Assembly: GCA_015499985.1 (NCBI GenBank)
Contig: JAAAUF010000818.1
Location: forward strand, 4,072 to 18,832
Reading direction: 5' to 3'
Source of the DNA: Haplosporangium gracile
Lineage: Eukaryota; Mortierellomycota; Mortierellomycetes; Mortierellales; Mortierellaceae
DNA: 14,761 nt
Numbering within the stretch: position 1 is the first letter of the stretch; every line of letters begins with the position of its first letter. The notes under the pieces are model-generated. The model was not told the origin of the DNA. It was given only the letters and a program-made list of their open reading frames with translations, and did not search any database. The position numbers and the translations under genes are program-made. Shown here in pieces: positions 1 to 10,037 of the stretch.

Positions 1-1609
1 CGGCAAGGGAGTAGACAACAAACGTCAAGGTGGCGGCCAGGACGGGGACGGTCAAGTTGATGGCGGCAATGCCGGATCGGGAGATCAACAGGGTCCGGAC
101 ATACTTGAGCTCCTTGTTACGAAGATCCTCGAGCTTGCTCAAGAAGGCATCCTCCCAACCGTAGAACTTGATGACACGCATTCCCTGGAGAACCTCCTGG
201 GTGAGTTTGACACGGGCATCGGTGATAAGAGTCGACTTGCGGCGGATGACGGCGAGAGCGGTGACGATCTTTGCCTGGAGTGGGCCGACAACGAGGAGGA
301 AGACGAAACCGACGAGAGCAGTGGGACCCATGTTGACGATGAGGAAGATGAGGATGAGGGCGATCATTACGGGTGCGGTCCAGATGATGTGAAAGTATCC
401 TGCGACAAAGTCGAGACGGGTGGTATCGGTTGACATGAGATTGGTGACCTTTCCAGTAGAGAAGTCCTGTTTGGCTTTGGAACTGAGGAGGAGACCCTTG
501 CGGTAGATAGTGGTAATGAGAGCGGTGCGAATACCGACACCGGTGCTGGTCGAGCGCTGCCAGAACTGGTGAAGGGCAATTGAGGCAAAGATACCCATGA
601 CATAGAGAGCGATGGCCATCAGAATACCATGCCACAGCGGTGGTGTCTCTAGTCCCATTGCACGAGTCCCCACACTAATTGGGAAAGGGCAGAATGCAAA
701 TATGTTTTGAGAGTTAGTATGAAAGTTCTTCCCGTTGTATTTGCCATGTGGTAGTGGTGGCATGTTTTCAGACTGAAAATGGGTATCGTGATTACCTCTT
801 TGCGACAAAGGCAAGAATGGCCTTGGTAACGAGGGGTTGGCAGACCTATGGTGGCATTGAACATTAGCGTTGAAAAAAAGGGGTATGAGAGAGATAGAAA
901 CGGCATGTTGCAACACCGCCATAATTACGGAGTAAAAGGAGAGAACAGAGAGATCATCCTCCTGTTAACTCTGCAGGGGAACAAAAAAAGAATAGGCCGA
1001 AGAAAGAGAGGGGATAAAGAAAAGAGGAAGGACGGTCCAACAGAGTGTAATGAACAACAAGTAACTGAGATCATGACCATAACAAGTGCTCAAGAATGAA
1101 GAAGAGTAACAGAAAAACAAGAAAAGCAAAATTATATTTTGCATGGGGGACATGGACTGTACCTGGAGTGAATCTCCGATAACCTTGAGGACACCAGCCG
1201 ACCAGAATTGGTAGAAGAAGGTGCGGTTGAGCGCCTTCCACAGCTTGGGCCTGTACTCCTTATTGTTGTTCTTTTTACTCGACTTCTTCACTCCTGTAGA
1301 GGCATTGCTGAGGTCGGCGTCCTTGTTCTTTTCCTCGGTAAGGCTGGCCTTGTGCTTGGCCATCTCCTTGGCCCATTCCTGACGGAAAAGAGCCGAGATG
1401 TAATCGGCGCGTCGACGCTCAATCATCTCCCAAATATCCTCCTTTTCCAGAGGACGAGCTGAGCCGATGGACATGAGAGGTTGGACCCAGGTAAATGTGA
1501 GACGAGAGAAGAAGTTGGCGGTCTGCTCGGGACAGACACCAGGGGTGGAGCCTGGTTCTGGGACGGGTGGGATGACCTTCTTCTTGAAGATCTTGTCTTT
1601 AATCGACAT
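1..1609 (-). CDS. ABCC/MRP-type ABC transporter, 5' part (partial)
   Basis: Membrane exporter of the multidrug-resistance-associated (ABCC) family; only the N-terminal 390 residues lie in the window and the gene continues past base 1. Exons on the minus strand: 1609-1163, 845-796 and 674-1. All junctions are GT-AG, and the second intron has an ACTAAC branch-type site. The start at 1609 has A at -3. Residues 1-149 are the cytosolic lead-in with the family pattern PEQTANFFSRLTFTWVQPLM and a lysine-rich linker. Residues 150-390 cover the first part of transmembrane domain 1, with hydrophobic segments near 182-200, 256-280 and 283-298, and the hallmark VIKFYGWED at about 333-341. No TMD0 precedes the lead-in, so it resembles short MRPs (MRP4/5-like or fungal equivalents). 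The nucleotide-binding domains would be off the left edge, so ATP-binding motifs cannot be checked and the substrate cannot be predicted. Confidence 0.93.
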
Positions 1610-2000
1610 ACTGCGAGTAGACAGGGGTAGGATAAGGGTAAGGGAAAGGGTAGATATCGGTTGTTATGTATATGTATTAAGAGTAGGTAGAGTTTATCCG
1701 GGGTAAAGTGAGAGGGAGGGAGGGAGGGAGGAGAGAGGGCGAAGTGGGAAGAAAAGGAAGAGAGGGGAGGGGGAGAGTATTGTATTCACGACCTCGGTTG
1801 GACACGAATGGGGAAGTAAGCGATCAACAGCAAAGTGAACGTTAAGATGGAGAATGAGAAGAGAAGGCGAATGAGAAAAGGAAAAGAAAAGAGAAAAAAG
1901 AGGTAAAAGAGGATAAGAAAACAAGGGTTTGACACCCTTTTATAGTTGTCTTTGAAAAAAAAGAGAGCTGAGCTGGGTAAAAAGGAAGAAAAGTGTAATG
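1610..2000 (-). promoter_or_regulatory. CT-rich upstream region of the ABC transporter gene
   Basis: Read on the gene's own strand, this stretch is almost wholly pyrimidine-rich (purine-rich on the plus strand), as in many fungal promoters and 5' leaders. A TATA-like ATACATATAC lies about 55-70 bases before the ATG. The plus strand carries three G-run clusters: 1624-1650 (runs of 4, 3, 3, 3), 1714-1728 (four G3 runs with single-A loops) and 1764-1773. The transcription start is not determinable by eye. Confidence 0.45.
1714..1731 (+). repeat. (GGGA)n tract, G-quadruplex-type
   Basis: Four GGG runs at 1714-1716, 1718-1720, 1722-1724 and 1726-1728 are separated by single A bases, then a final GG. 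This is both a tetranucleotide microsatellite and a textbook G-quadruplex motif with 1-nt loops, on the template strand of the transporter promoter. Confidence 0.8.
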
Positions 2001-2758
2001 TAGCGGGAGACGAAGAAGGTGGTCAACAAAGGATAAAAAGGTGGACATGATGCCCAAAAGGAGTAACTTTGTGGAATCGACAGGGTACTCAAAAAATAAA
2101 AAAAATAAAAGCAAGCAACCAAACAAACAAACAGACAAAGGCGAAGAAGCGGCATTTCAATCAACCTTTTTTTTTTTCATATTGATTGATCGATTTATCA
2201 GTGATTCGAATGAACGAGGGCGATGGGCGAAGGACAAGGAAGTCCTTCCCGATCCACTCCCTCTCTTGCGCACGCTTCATGCCAGGCAATTCTTCCATTA
2301 CCCTTTCTTTCTTGCTTTTTGATTTACTCTTTACTTTTCTTGCTTAGCCTCCCTTCTCACTCCACCTCTAAAACGCGAAACATGTTCATTGACGGATCTC
2401 CATCAAAAGTAATATCGCTATCTCTCGTTTCATTCTTGTGGTTTTCACACCTTGCATTGAGCCGATGTTTCTGTCTTTGTCAGAGCTCATAAAAGGGGGA
2501 GGGGGAATATGTCAATCTTGCCTCGTCATCGTTTTTTATTTTTCTTTCTGTTGTTGTGTCCACCTGGTGTCTGCGCACCTTTCTTATTCATTTTTATATT
2601 TCGATCCGCTCCTGTCTTCGCTTCATTGTCGGGATGTATTGTTTGTTGCCTCGAATTAATATTTCCGTATCCCTTTACCTCTCATTCACCCTTTCGGACA
2701 AATTGAAATGAAAAAGGGCGATTCGAGAACATTTTACTCCACTCCCCCTATTTTGCCG

Positions 2759-2798
2759 TTACGCGTCTCATTTTCTTGTCTTCTTCAAAGACGCGTAA
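2759..2798. promoter_or_regulatory. Inverted pair of ACGCGT (MCB-type) boxes
   Basis: A perfect 10-bp inverted repeat, TTACGCGTCT at 2759-2768 and AGACGCGTAA at 2789-2798, is separated by 20 bases. Each arm contains ACGCGT, which in yeasts is the MluI cell-cycle box bound by MBF (Mbp1/Swi6). The repeat is seen directly; a regulatory role is inference. The nearest start codon downstream is that of the ABC transporter gene, about 1.15 kb away, which is far for a fungal promoter element. Confidence 0.4.
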
Positions 2799-4322
2799 AG
2801 GCCAAACAAGCAAGAGGAAGAAGAAATGAAGGGCCACCTCAACAGTCCCGCCCAATATAGATCCAGAAGCAAGGTGAAGGGGCAGGAAGCGCTCTTATTT
2901 GTTTGTAATCTCCTGTTTCTGGGTAAACGTAAAGACGGGAGCAAAGAAGACTGATTTTTATTTAGTCCAATTCAGCCCATGTGGACACTACTCTCTGTCC
3001 CAACCACCTTCCTTCTCTTTCCTGCTCCTCATATTTCCTTGTGCACCCCTACCTACCCTTGTCATCTATTACCCCCTCTTTTCCCCTTTCCTGCAAAAAA
3101 AGGAAGCATCAAATGGAAGCCTATGGCCACAGAGCTGGAAGGGCGAGAGCATTGACTTTTTTTTTTTTTGTGCAAGTCAATCTGCATTGTTGCTTGTTGG
3201 TCGTTTTTGGTAACGTTTCTTCCCTTCTCCCCTAGCCAATTTGCCGCGCCCCTTTCATCCTTACAACACTATACCACACCACATCCAAATGATCGCCATT
3301 TCCAGGGCTGACAGGACAGAATGAAACGGGAAAATGCAATTGAGCAATTGGATGAGGATGAATAGAAAGCACAAGAAGCGAAGAAACCATAAAAACTAGA
3401 TTTGTGAGCGTCTTTTTTTTTTTTCTTTTTTAGTAATGTTGTGCTTGCTGTTCTTTTACTCTTCCAATAAGGAGGCCTCCATAGACTTACAGTCGGCGTG
3501 GAGGGGAAGCGAGAAAGACAGGCACATATGCAGGCAGGCGGCGAAGGAAAGGATAAGGGAGTAGAGAAGAGAAGAAAAGAGAAGGATGGATGTTTCCATG
3601 GTCACGGCTGTTCTCATGAGCAGAGGCTTGTTTTGTATCACTGCCAAAAGCAGAGTCCATTCGCTTTGATGTTTTAATACGATCTGATAACGAGCGGTAG
3701 GAGAAGCGGCAGAATAGAAGGGTAAGAGACACTTCTTCATTTATTTCGTGCAAACATATCTCGACTCTTCATTTATCTCTTCCTCTTTGTTCGTTGTCAG
3801 TCTCCGAACGAACGTTATGTATATATGGATTTGATTCGCCGTCTGTTCGACATGCAAAAGGTCACACGCAACGTTAAGGCTTCTTCATTAATCCAACCAC
3901 ATGTATTTCCACAGTCTCCAAAGAAAAGAAGAAATGCGCGCCTTTGCGCAACAATGATGTCTGTCCCGAGACATCTAACTCGAGACCAGACCACGAATGA
4001 CAACGTATTTTTGTTCTTCTCCTACTTCAAAAAAATTACCTGGCAATGATCATGATGAGAGGATGAAGGGATACCTGGCGACCATGCTTATAAATCCCGG
4101 GATGTTGGCGCTAAATAAGAAGGGCGTCGTAATCCTGGTGAACAATTGCGAAACATACACACAGATCCACCACGTTCAACCACTACATCATCCTTCTCTT
4201 CCCTAAAAACATTATATTCCTTGACATCTCGGGTAAACCTTTTGGTTTGACCAATCAGCGACACAATAAATTTCTCTGGGTCAATCCACGCTACAGTTGA
4301 GTCGAATTCAAGTTAAGGGCTA

Positions 4323-4328
4323 TTTAAT
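4323..4328 (-). terminator. Possible poly(A) signal of the paraoxonase-like gene
   Basis: ATTAAA on the minus strand, about 60 bases past the TAG stop at 4386-4388. It is a common variant of the eukaryotic cleavage/polyadenylation hexamer. The position is plausible, but fungal signals are loose. Confidence 0.35.
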
Positions 4329-4385
4329 AAAGGCATAACGCGACTTGCTGAAGAAAGTCTTACGGTCACAGATTCAAAAGTAGAT

Positions 4386-6031
4386 CTACGCGCCTTGAGG
4401 AATGGGGCATCGGATAAGTCCACGGTTTGAGAACGCAGTCCCCACCAACATAACCCCACGCTTCCGATCCACGGCCGACACCGTACCCGTCGAAATCAGT
4501 CCTCCATCATCCTCCAACACTGTCTCCACCTTATGCCCTTCTCCATTCTCACCCTTCGTAATCTTGACAACCTTGGAAGGTCCATCTAACTGGACACCCT
4601 TCTTCTTCAATCCCAACGTCAGGATCAAAGGCTTAACATGTCCCGTCACAAATAACGAATCCGTCTCGGGTTCATAACTCGGGTTGTCGTTATAGAAATC
4701 CAGTTTCACATACTCTTCATCGACGAGGTGGTGGTCGGGTGTGGCGCGGAGAATGTGGAGGCCGGCGCCGTGGCAGCCTGAGAGGTAGATGAGGGATTGG
4801 TCCTTGTTGGATGTGATGCCGTTGGCGGAGACGACGTTCTCATAGGCGATGTGTGTGTTTTCGGGTGAGTGGTAGATCACATTACCCAACGGTCTTCTCA
4901 GCAATTCTATCAGTCGTTCGTTTTTTTGGAAAAAAGGGGGGGGGGGGGGGGAGAAAGAAAACCGGTTATGAGAAAAGAAAAACAACACCATCTTATAATG
5001 TATTATGTGGAGCGGGGAAAGTCAGGCAGAAGACAAGACAAACAAAAAAGCACTACTAAGTTTCGATCATTTCCGTAAAAAAAATTCTGCCAACTTTTCT
5101 CCTCTCTTTTCTTCGTTGATGTACTTATTGTCTGTACTCTACCTTCGTACTCGCGCTTAACGCCAGATTTGTACTTGTGATCGTTCGAGACATAAAACGA
5201 CTGAGGACCCGTCGCAAGGATGTCGTTGGGAGTATGGATCAATTCATGACGGATGGTCTCCTTATACTGCACGACCCTATCGCCAATCGTGTACTCGAGC
5301 ACCTCGATCACACTGCCGCCACGACGGTGGTTTACCGTAAAGATGGTCAGCTCAGTTGGGGACCGTTCGTGGATGCCCAAACCGTGGAAGACGCGATCGA
5401 CGCCCTTGGGCAGACCCGCCAACTCCATCTCTTCGTACTTTCCAGTCTGTATTACACAATTTGTATATGGAGGAGAGGAAGACAGAGAGAGAGAAAGGAG
5501 TTCGTTGTAAGTCGTTAATTGGTCAAGAGATTCCCTTTCATGCACATGCACATCTGTCTCTCTTTTCTTTCTCACTTTCACAATCAAAACGAAATTCATA
5601 AGAAAAAAACGTACAGCAATGTTGTAGATAACAAACTTATCCTGGAAGGCAACATCGGCGGCCGAGGCATTCAACTTTGCCATGGGTGGGAACCAGTCCT
5701 TCCTCGCCTCAGCATTTCCACAGGTCATAAACGCCAACCCAGACTCATGATGGAGATGAATATCCTCACAGGCTTCCAATCCACCAGGGACAACCTCGCA
5801 GGCTGCAGTATTGAACGGTTGGATGTCGCCGAGGAAGAGACCCAGATCTGTGGCGGCGGTGCGGAAATAGTTCTGGGTTAGGGCGACAGTGATGGCGACG
5901 ATTGCTACACCGGCGCGGATGTAGACGTTCTTTGAGGTCTTAGGGTTGATTGGCTTAGTGGACTTGGTGAACTTGGTGGTTGAGCCAGTGGTGGAGCCCT
6001 TCTTGAACAGTGTAGGGTCTTTAGTAGCCAT
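4386..6031 (-). CDS. Paraoxonase/arylesterase-like calcium-dependent beta-propeller protein
   Basis: Predicted 413-aa member of the serum paraoxonase/arylesterase (PON) family, six-bladed calcium-binding propellers that hydrolyse lactones and aryl esters. Exons on the minus strand: 6031-5615, 5446-5143 and 4906-4386, all GT-AG with matching phases (0, then 1). A Lys/Thr-rich head is followed by one hydrophobic segment (about 36-55), like the retained signal anchor of PONs, so the propeller probably faces the secretory lumen or outside. By eye against human PON1, all calcium ligand positions except the main-chain one line up: E89-D90, N213-D214 (in PNDI), N269 (in ANGI) and D314-N315. The second histidine of the catalytic dyad matches H179 (in VNH), but the first is replaced: FHGLGI instead of FNPHGI, putting Leu162 there. 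The substrate is therefore uncertain. It is transcribed divergently from the DHHC gene. Confidence 0.9.
4936..4951 (+). repeat. G16 homopolymer inside an intron
   Basis: Sixteen consecutive G on the plus strand, C16 in the sense strand of the paraoxonase-like gene. It lies in the second intron (4907-5142), about 30 bases before the 3' splice site, followed by T/C-rich sequence. It may serve as part of the polypyrimidine tract. Its exact length is prone to sequencing error. Confidence 0.85.
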
Positions 6032-7389
6032 GGTGAGTGAAACGTGTGTAAGTGTGAAGTTGTGAGATGAAGTGAGTGTGAGTAAAAGACAGGCGCTTGC
6101 TTTGGTGTTTGCGGGAACAGGAGTTGCTGTGAGCGTGAGAGATGGGTATGTTGAAGAATGGGATGAATGAATAGAAAGAAAAGAGGAATGGAAGGTAGGA
6201 ATGCGGAGCAGGAAAAGAAGTAGATGAGCACAGGTCTGGGTGAACTCACCACAGCCAGCCAGTCAGGGATCACGTAACGGTAGGGCCAGGGGGTGCCCAA
6301 GGGGCATTCAACGGGTTTGCACAATAAAAACCCCCGACCCGAACAAGAGAGGAGAGATCGATTTTTCTGCGTAGGTCCAGGACCCGCCCATGACTGGTTT
6401 GCACATCGAGCCGAGCAAGAAGATGACAAAGAAAGACCAACCACACGACTCATGATTTTTTATGATTTCGCACTTTATTTCACAGCGGGTTTTTCCCACA
6501 ATTCCTCCCTGACCCACACCGTTACTCCTCGATGGTAGTGTTCGCTGATGTTGGCAAACTCACCAAGGAGATGCTTCAAGCTACTGGACATGTACATACC
6601 GCAAGATGGTCGACTGTTTTTCAAGGAGTTGAAGAGTGTGGGAAAGGTGATGTATCAGAGAGTGGGGCTATTTGCCGTAATACTGGTGGAACATCCAAGG
6701 AGGGATACATGTACATGCGCTCAAGTAGATCCACCAACCTGCTTGTTTGTTAATGACCCTACTGCTTCAATATCACTTTTTCGATCATTGATCGTCCGTA
6801 GGGCAGGCAAACAGGAGTGTCAATATGAAACCGATAAACGTTGTTGGTCAGACGTAGGAAGAAGAGTGAGGGAATAAGAGAGATCTGTGCCCAAACGCTC
6901 AATTGGCCTCCTGATAATCCGTCCTTGATCGCAATACGGGTGGAGAAAGGAACTGCCAGAAAGAGTGAGGCTGTTAAGGTGAAAGGAGAGAGAAAGAATG
7001 AGGGGCAGCGGCATCTCCCGTAGGTCCAAAAGGGCTATGATGGTATGAGGCTGAGCTGCCTACTGTATTCGAAAGAATGAACGCATCGAAATTTTGTATT
7101 TTTACGTTGTTCCTGCACTTCTTCTTTGACGCAACTCTTTTTTCTTTCCTTTTTTTTTTTTTTTCCCTCATCATACTTCACTCTAATTCGACTTCTTCCT
7201 TCTCTCCCATTCAATTCCTCCCCTTTTTACACCCTCTCCACTCTCTCAAATCACGATCCCTTGCGTTAACTCATCTCTCACACAGTCTCCATCCCACCTG
7301 CGCAAAAGTCGACCACCAACGCCACCACTTCATTCTACACTTTACAGCAGACTTTTCTTTTTCTCGTTAATTCACACCATTTCACAGCA
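6032..7389. promoter_or_regulatory. Divergent upstream region between paraoxonase-like and DHHC genes
   Basis: The 1.36 kb separates two start codons pointing away from each other. The left part (6032-6230) is pyrimidine-rich read on the minus strand and leads into the paraoxonase-like ATG. The right part (about 7110-7389) is strongly CT-rich on the plus strand and ends in the DHHC ATG. Between them, 6290-7060 is of mixed composition with open plus frames at 6532-6753 and 6548-6877 that I cannot assign to any family. A 13-nt palindrome (CGATCA-T-TGATCG) sits at 6782-6794 and a CACGT core near 6271-6275. No gene is supported in the middle part. Confidence 0.5.
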
Positions 7390-9513
7390 ATGGGAATACG
7401 GGCAGCACACATGCGATCGGGGAAACCGATGCCCTTTGTAATCACTGTTCTTCCGGCACTCTTTTACTTTGTACTCATCGGCGTCGGCTACTACGTCTAC
7501 GTTGTCACACTCTGTGGTAAAGCGACACCCAGACTATGTTCCGTTTCATGTCAAAAAAAAAAAGAAAAGTCAGACTTAAACATTCAGCACTCAACTTGCC
7601 AACGATCGACAGACTGACTGACGGCCTCACCTCCTTGTTTTTTCTGCTGTTGTTTCTTGTTCATAGTACGGTTACTTCGGGATGACAGAGTTGCTCTTGG
7701 AGGTAAATGGATACTCTCTTCCTGATCATGTTGTGGCTTTATCAAAGTAGCAGATGATAGGTGTTCTAGGACTTCCTTCTTTTTTTACATCATCCCCTAT
7801 AACCACCACCACAGCCACAGAAGAATACAACTTACACAACACACATCCATCTTTCTCTGCTTGCGACGTTGGTGTATAGCTGTCCTGCTGGTTCTGTATC
7901 ATATTACATTCTTTGTGATGCTATGGGCGTATGCGATGGTTGTCCTGACAGACCCCGGAAGGGTGACCCCCGAGGTAAAATAATATGCTTCGATTATGCT
8001 CAGTCAAGCTGATTTGATGATATCATTTCGTCATTTGTCGTTGACAGGGTTGCGTATCATGCTTTGGCCGTGCCCTGAACCACGCCCGTCTTTTGACCAA
8101 TCATGCTTTTCGCTTTTTGTTGCTGACTTCGTCCCTCTTCTATGTGTCCATAGCTTCAGCCCACACCTCAGCTCTACGTTCAGGAACAACAACCACAACA
8201 ACGACAACAGCCAGCGTTGTCTCAGGGTCAGGAACATGGGCAGGAATCAGAGCAGGAGCCGGCTCACTCACAAACAAAAGCTGCCGACTCAGTATCATCA
8301 CTCAGGTCTGTTGGAGTCTTGATCCCAGGAGCACAAATCAACAGATCTGGATACATTCATGTCACGGAAGACCCCTCTGCTCAGAGCCACCCCTTGTGGT
8401 GTAGCAAATGCCAACATAGTAAGGATCACCTTCGTCATCCGAGTACTCTGGACAAAGAAGGCCCATGCCAGTTTCGAGTGTCTGGAGGCTAATTCGCTTT
8501 TCTCTTATTGTCGATTGCTGTTTCTAGTCAAGCCTGAGCGAGCACATCATTGCCGTGTCTGCAAGCGATGTGTGTTAAAGATGGATCAGTATGTTACCAA
8601 TTTTCGAACCATTACAGACTGTCGTTTCAAGAGCTTTTTTTTGACAGGATAACCCCCGCTGGCTTTCTTTGTTGTCTGCGCTTACTAATCTTGTTTGCCT
8701 ATCCCCTTCTCAATAGCCATTGTCCATGGGTGCTCAACTGTGTGGGTCAGGACAACTACAAGTTTTTTGTCTTATTTATCTTTTACACCTCCGTGCACTG
8801 CATCTTCATCCTGGTTTCTCTTATCCCCCTTTACATGCGGTCTCCTGACGATGTAAGTCTATGCCGTGTATCTTTGAGACGAATCGCACAATTTCAATTG
8901 CCCCAACTCCAAGTTTTGCCCAGCATACCAAAAGATGCAATAGCTTTTTTTCTAACACAGTAGTGCCTGCTTGCTGTAACTTTATCGGACATAGACTTAT
9001 ACACACCAGGCCCAGGTAGTCGGGATGGTCATAGCTGGAGTGTTTGGTTTCGCCCTTGTTATGTTTACGATCACCCATGCCCGCTTGATATTGCTCAACA
9101 GGACGACTATCGAGGATCATTCGACCCCACATGAGGAAGGAATGTTGCCATGTTTCCGGAAGGGATGGACCAAGAGCGAAGGTGAGGTCAATCAAGGAAA
9201 CGAGCGACTGTACGATATGGGATACCGACAGAACTGGGAGCAATGCATGGGTAAAGGGTGGAAGGCAATGATCCCAGTACGGTTCCCTCGGCCTGAGGGA
9301 CCCATTTATAATCAGGCAGTGGTCGCGAGGCAGTGGAGGGACTACAACCAACAGACAGAGGCCCGGAGACAGCAGCAACAGCAGCAGCAATCGATTGCTG
9401 TGGACAATACAGCGGTAGGCACGGCGAGATCGACGCCGATTGAGCAGGAGATGTACCACCGATCACCTTCGCTGGGAGACCGACCCAGGGGTGAGGGTGA
9501 TGCAACCGCATGA
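7390..9513 (+). CDS. DHHC-type protein S-acyltransferase (palmitoyltransferase)
   Basis: Integral membrane enzyme that transfers palmitate to cysteines of target proteins. Seven exons: 7390-7516, 7667-7702, 7880-7974, 8154-8418, 8528-8588, 8717-8852 and 9010-9513; all junctions are GT-AG with consistent phases, giving 407 aa. Four membrane segments: about 14-40, 55-77, 209-233 and 242-268. TM2 ends in the family motif TDPGRVTPE (78-86). A Gln/Glu-rich cytosolic loop (about 87-163) precedes the cysteine-rich domain: C169, C172, H182, C183, C186, C189, then DHHC at 194-197 with catalytic C197, then PWVLNCVGQDN. The TTxE motif is TTIE at 272-275, and a PaCCT-like stretch (NERLYDMGYRQNWEQ) follows. 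The C-terminal tail is hydrophilic with a Q7 run. Intron 3 could use an earlier AG (8048), but only the site before 8154 yields the Cys-rich domain in frame. It is of the ZDHHC2/15/20 and Pfa3 style, though the subfamily is not certain. Confidence 0.95.
9370..9390 (+). repeat. CAG/CAA repeat encoding Q7
   Basis: Seven glutamine codons (five CAG, two CAA) in the C-terminal tail of the DHHC acyltransferase. Mixed CAG/CAA coding should limit slippage. No function can be inferred. Confidence 0.8.
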
Positions 9514-9535
9514 AACGAGCGCTGCCTGCAATAAT

Positions 9536-9541
9536 AATAAA
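9536..9541 (+). terminator. Possible poly(A) signal of the DHHC gene
   Basis: AATAAA, 23 bases after the TGA stop, within an AATAATAATAAA run. It fits the canonical eukaryotic hexamer, but is very close to the stop, so the 3' UTR would be short. Confidence 0.4.
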
Positions 9542-10037
9542 AAAAGGAGTAATGCGCATAGAATTGAGCCATTGAGCCCTAAAATCCAAAGATTGTGCCT
9601 AAAAGGCTGAAATTGGCCCATAGATTTGCGTTCCATCTAAAAATGACCTTGTTACTACGTACATGACGGTTTGACACGTACTTATGTGGACCAATCAACG
9701 AGCAACCTTGTGATTGACATTTTAGACAGAGAGGAGGACCTCCCCGTTCGTCGTCTTGCCTTCCCTGGGTCGTCGTTCTTTTTTTTTCATTCTTTTTTTT
9801 TGTTCTTCTTTCTTCACCATCAAACACGCACACCACTTCTCTCTTCATTCTCTTCCTCAGCAAACAAACTTTCTTCCTTCCCCTCCCTCCACTTCCCGCC
9901 TTGACCACTTCTACTTACACCACTCCTTCTACTTCTACTTCCACCTCAGCTCTGGCTCCTTTACTCTTTTACAACTACCTTTCCAAACCTCCTTCACTTC
10001 CTACAATACCTTCTTTACAGACATACCCACACATACA
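9542..10037 (+). promoter_or_regulatory. Promoter and CT-rich leader of the BTG/Tob gene
   Basis: About 500 bases between the DHHC gene and the BTG ATG. A CCAAT box lies at 9691-9695, about 340 bases upstream of the ATG. From about 9770 the plus strand becomes strongly pyrimidine-rich with T runs and CTT/CAC-rich stretches, as in the leaders of the other genes here. The reading frame of the BTG protein is open upstream to 9756 but contains no in-frame ATG before 10038, so the start is well defined. Confidence 0.5.

Larger units (their letters stand above)
2001..4385. other. Long intergenic stretch without a supported gene
   Basis: I see no coding region with recognisable protein content here. 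Short open frames at about 2041-2700, 2899-3235, 3456-3753 and 3815-4049 are low-complexity, overlap one another on both strands and match no family I know. Contents: an AAAC-type repeat near 2117-2135, T runs at 2167-2177 (11), 3157-3169 (13) and 3413-3424 (12), a paired ACGCGT inverted repeat at 2759-2798, a GTTCGTT/AACGAAC inverted repeat at 3789-3813 next to a TATATAT stretch, and CCAAT boxes at 3235-3239 and 4251-4255. The right-hand end is the 3' flank of the paraoxonase-like gene. Confidence 0.6.

Noticed and set aside
2203..2216. GATTCGAAT-type tRNA B-box look-alike
   Set aside because: No A box upstream and no cloverleaf can be drawn; other TTCGA sites in the window fail in the same way.
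2826..2954. 42-residue plus-strand ORF starting ATGAAGGGCC
   Set aside because: Short, with no motif, no leader of the local type and no homology that I can recognise.
3456..4049. Several overlapping short frames on both strands
   Set aside because: Low-complexity or unremarkable translations with no family motif and no splice sites that extend them.
4235..4248. AAACC-TTTT-GGTTT mini-hairpin
   Set aside because: A 5-bp stem is expected by chance in AT-rich DNA and has no context as a terminator in a eukaryote.
5905..6453. 182-codon minus-strand frame upstream of the paraoxonase-like start
   Set aside because: It overlaps exon 1 in another frame and is otherwise CT-rich leader; a GTGAGT at about 6243-6248 (minus) could be a 5' UTR donor, but no convincing exon supports it.
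8049..8153. Earlier 3' splice site (TTGACAG before 8049) for DHHC intron 3
   Set aside because: Using it puts the downstream sequence out of frame with the Cys-rich domain; the AG just before 8154 gives the correct frame and has a CTGAC branch-type site upstream.
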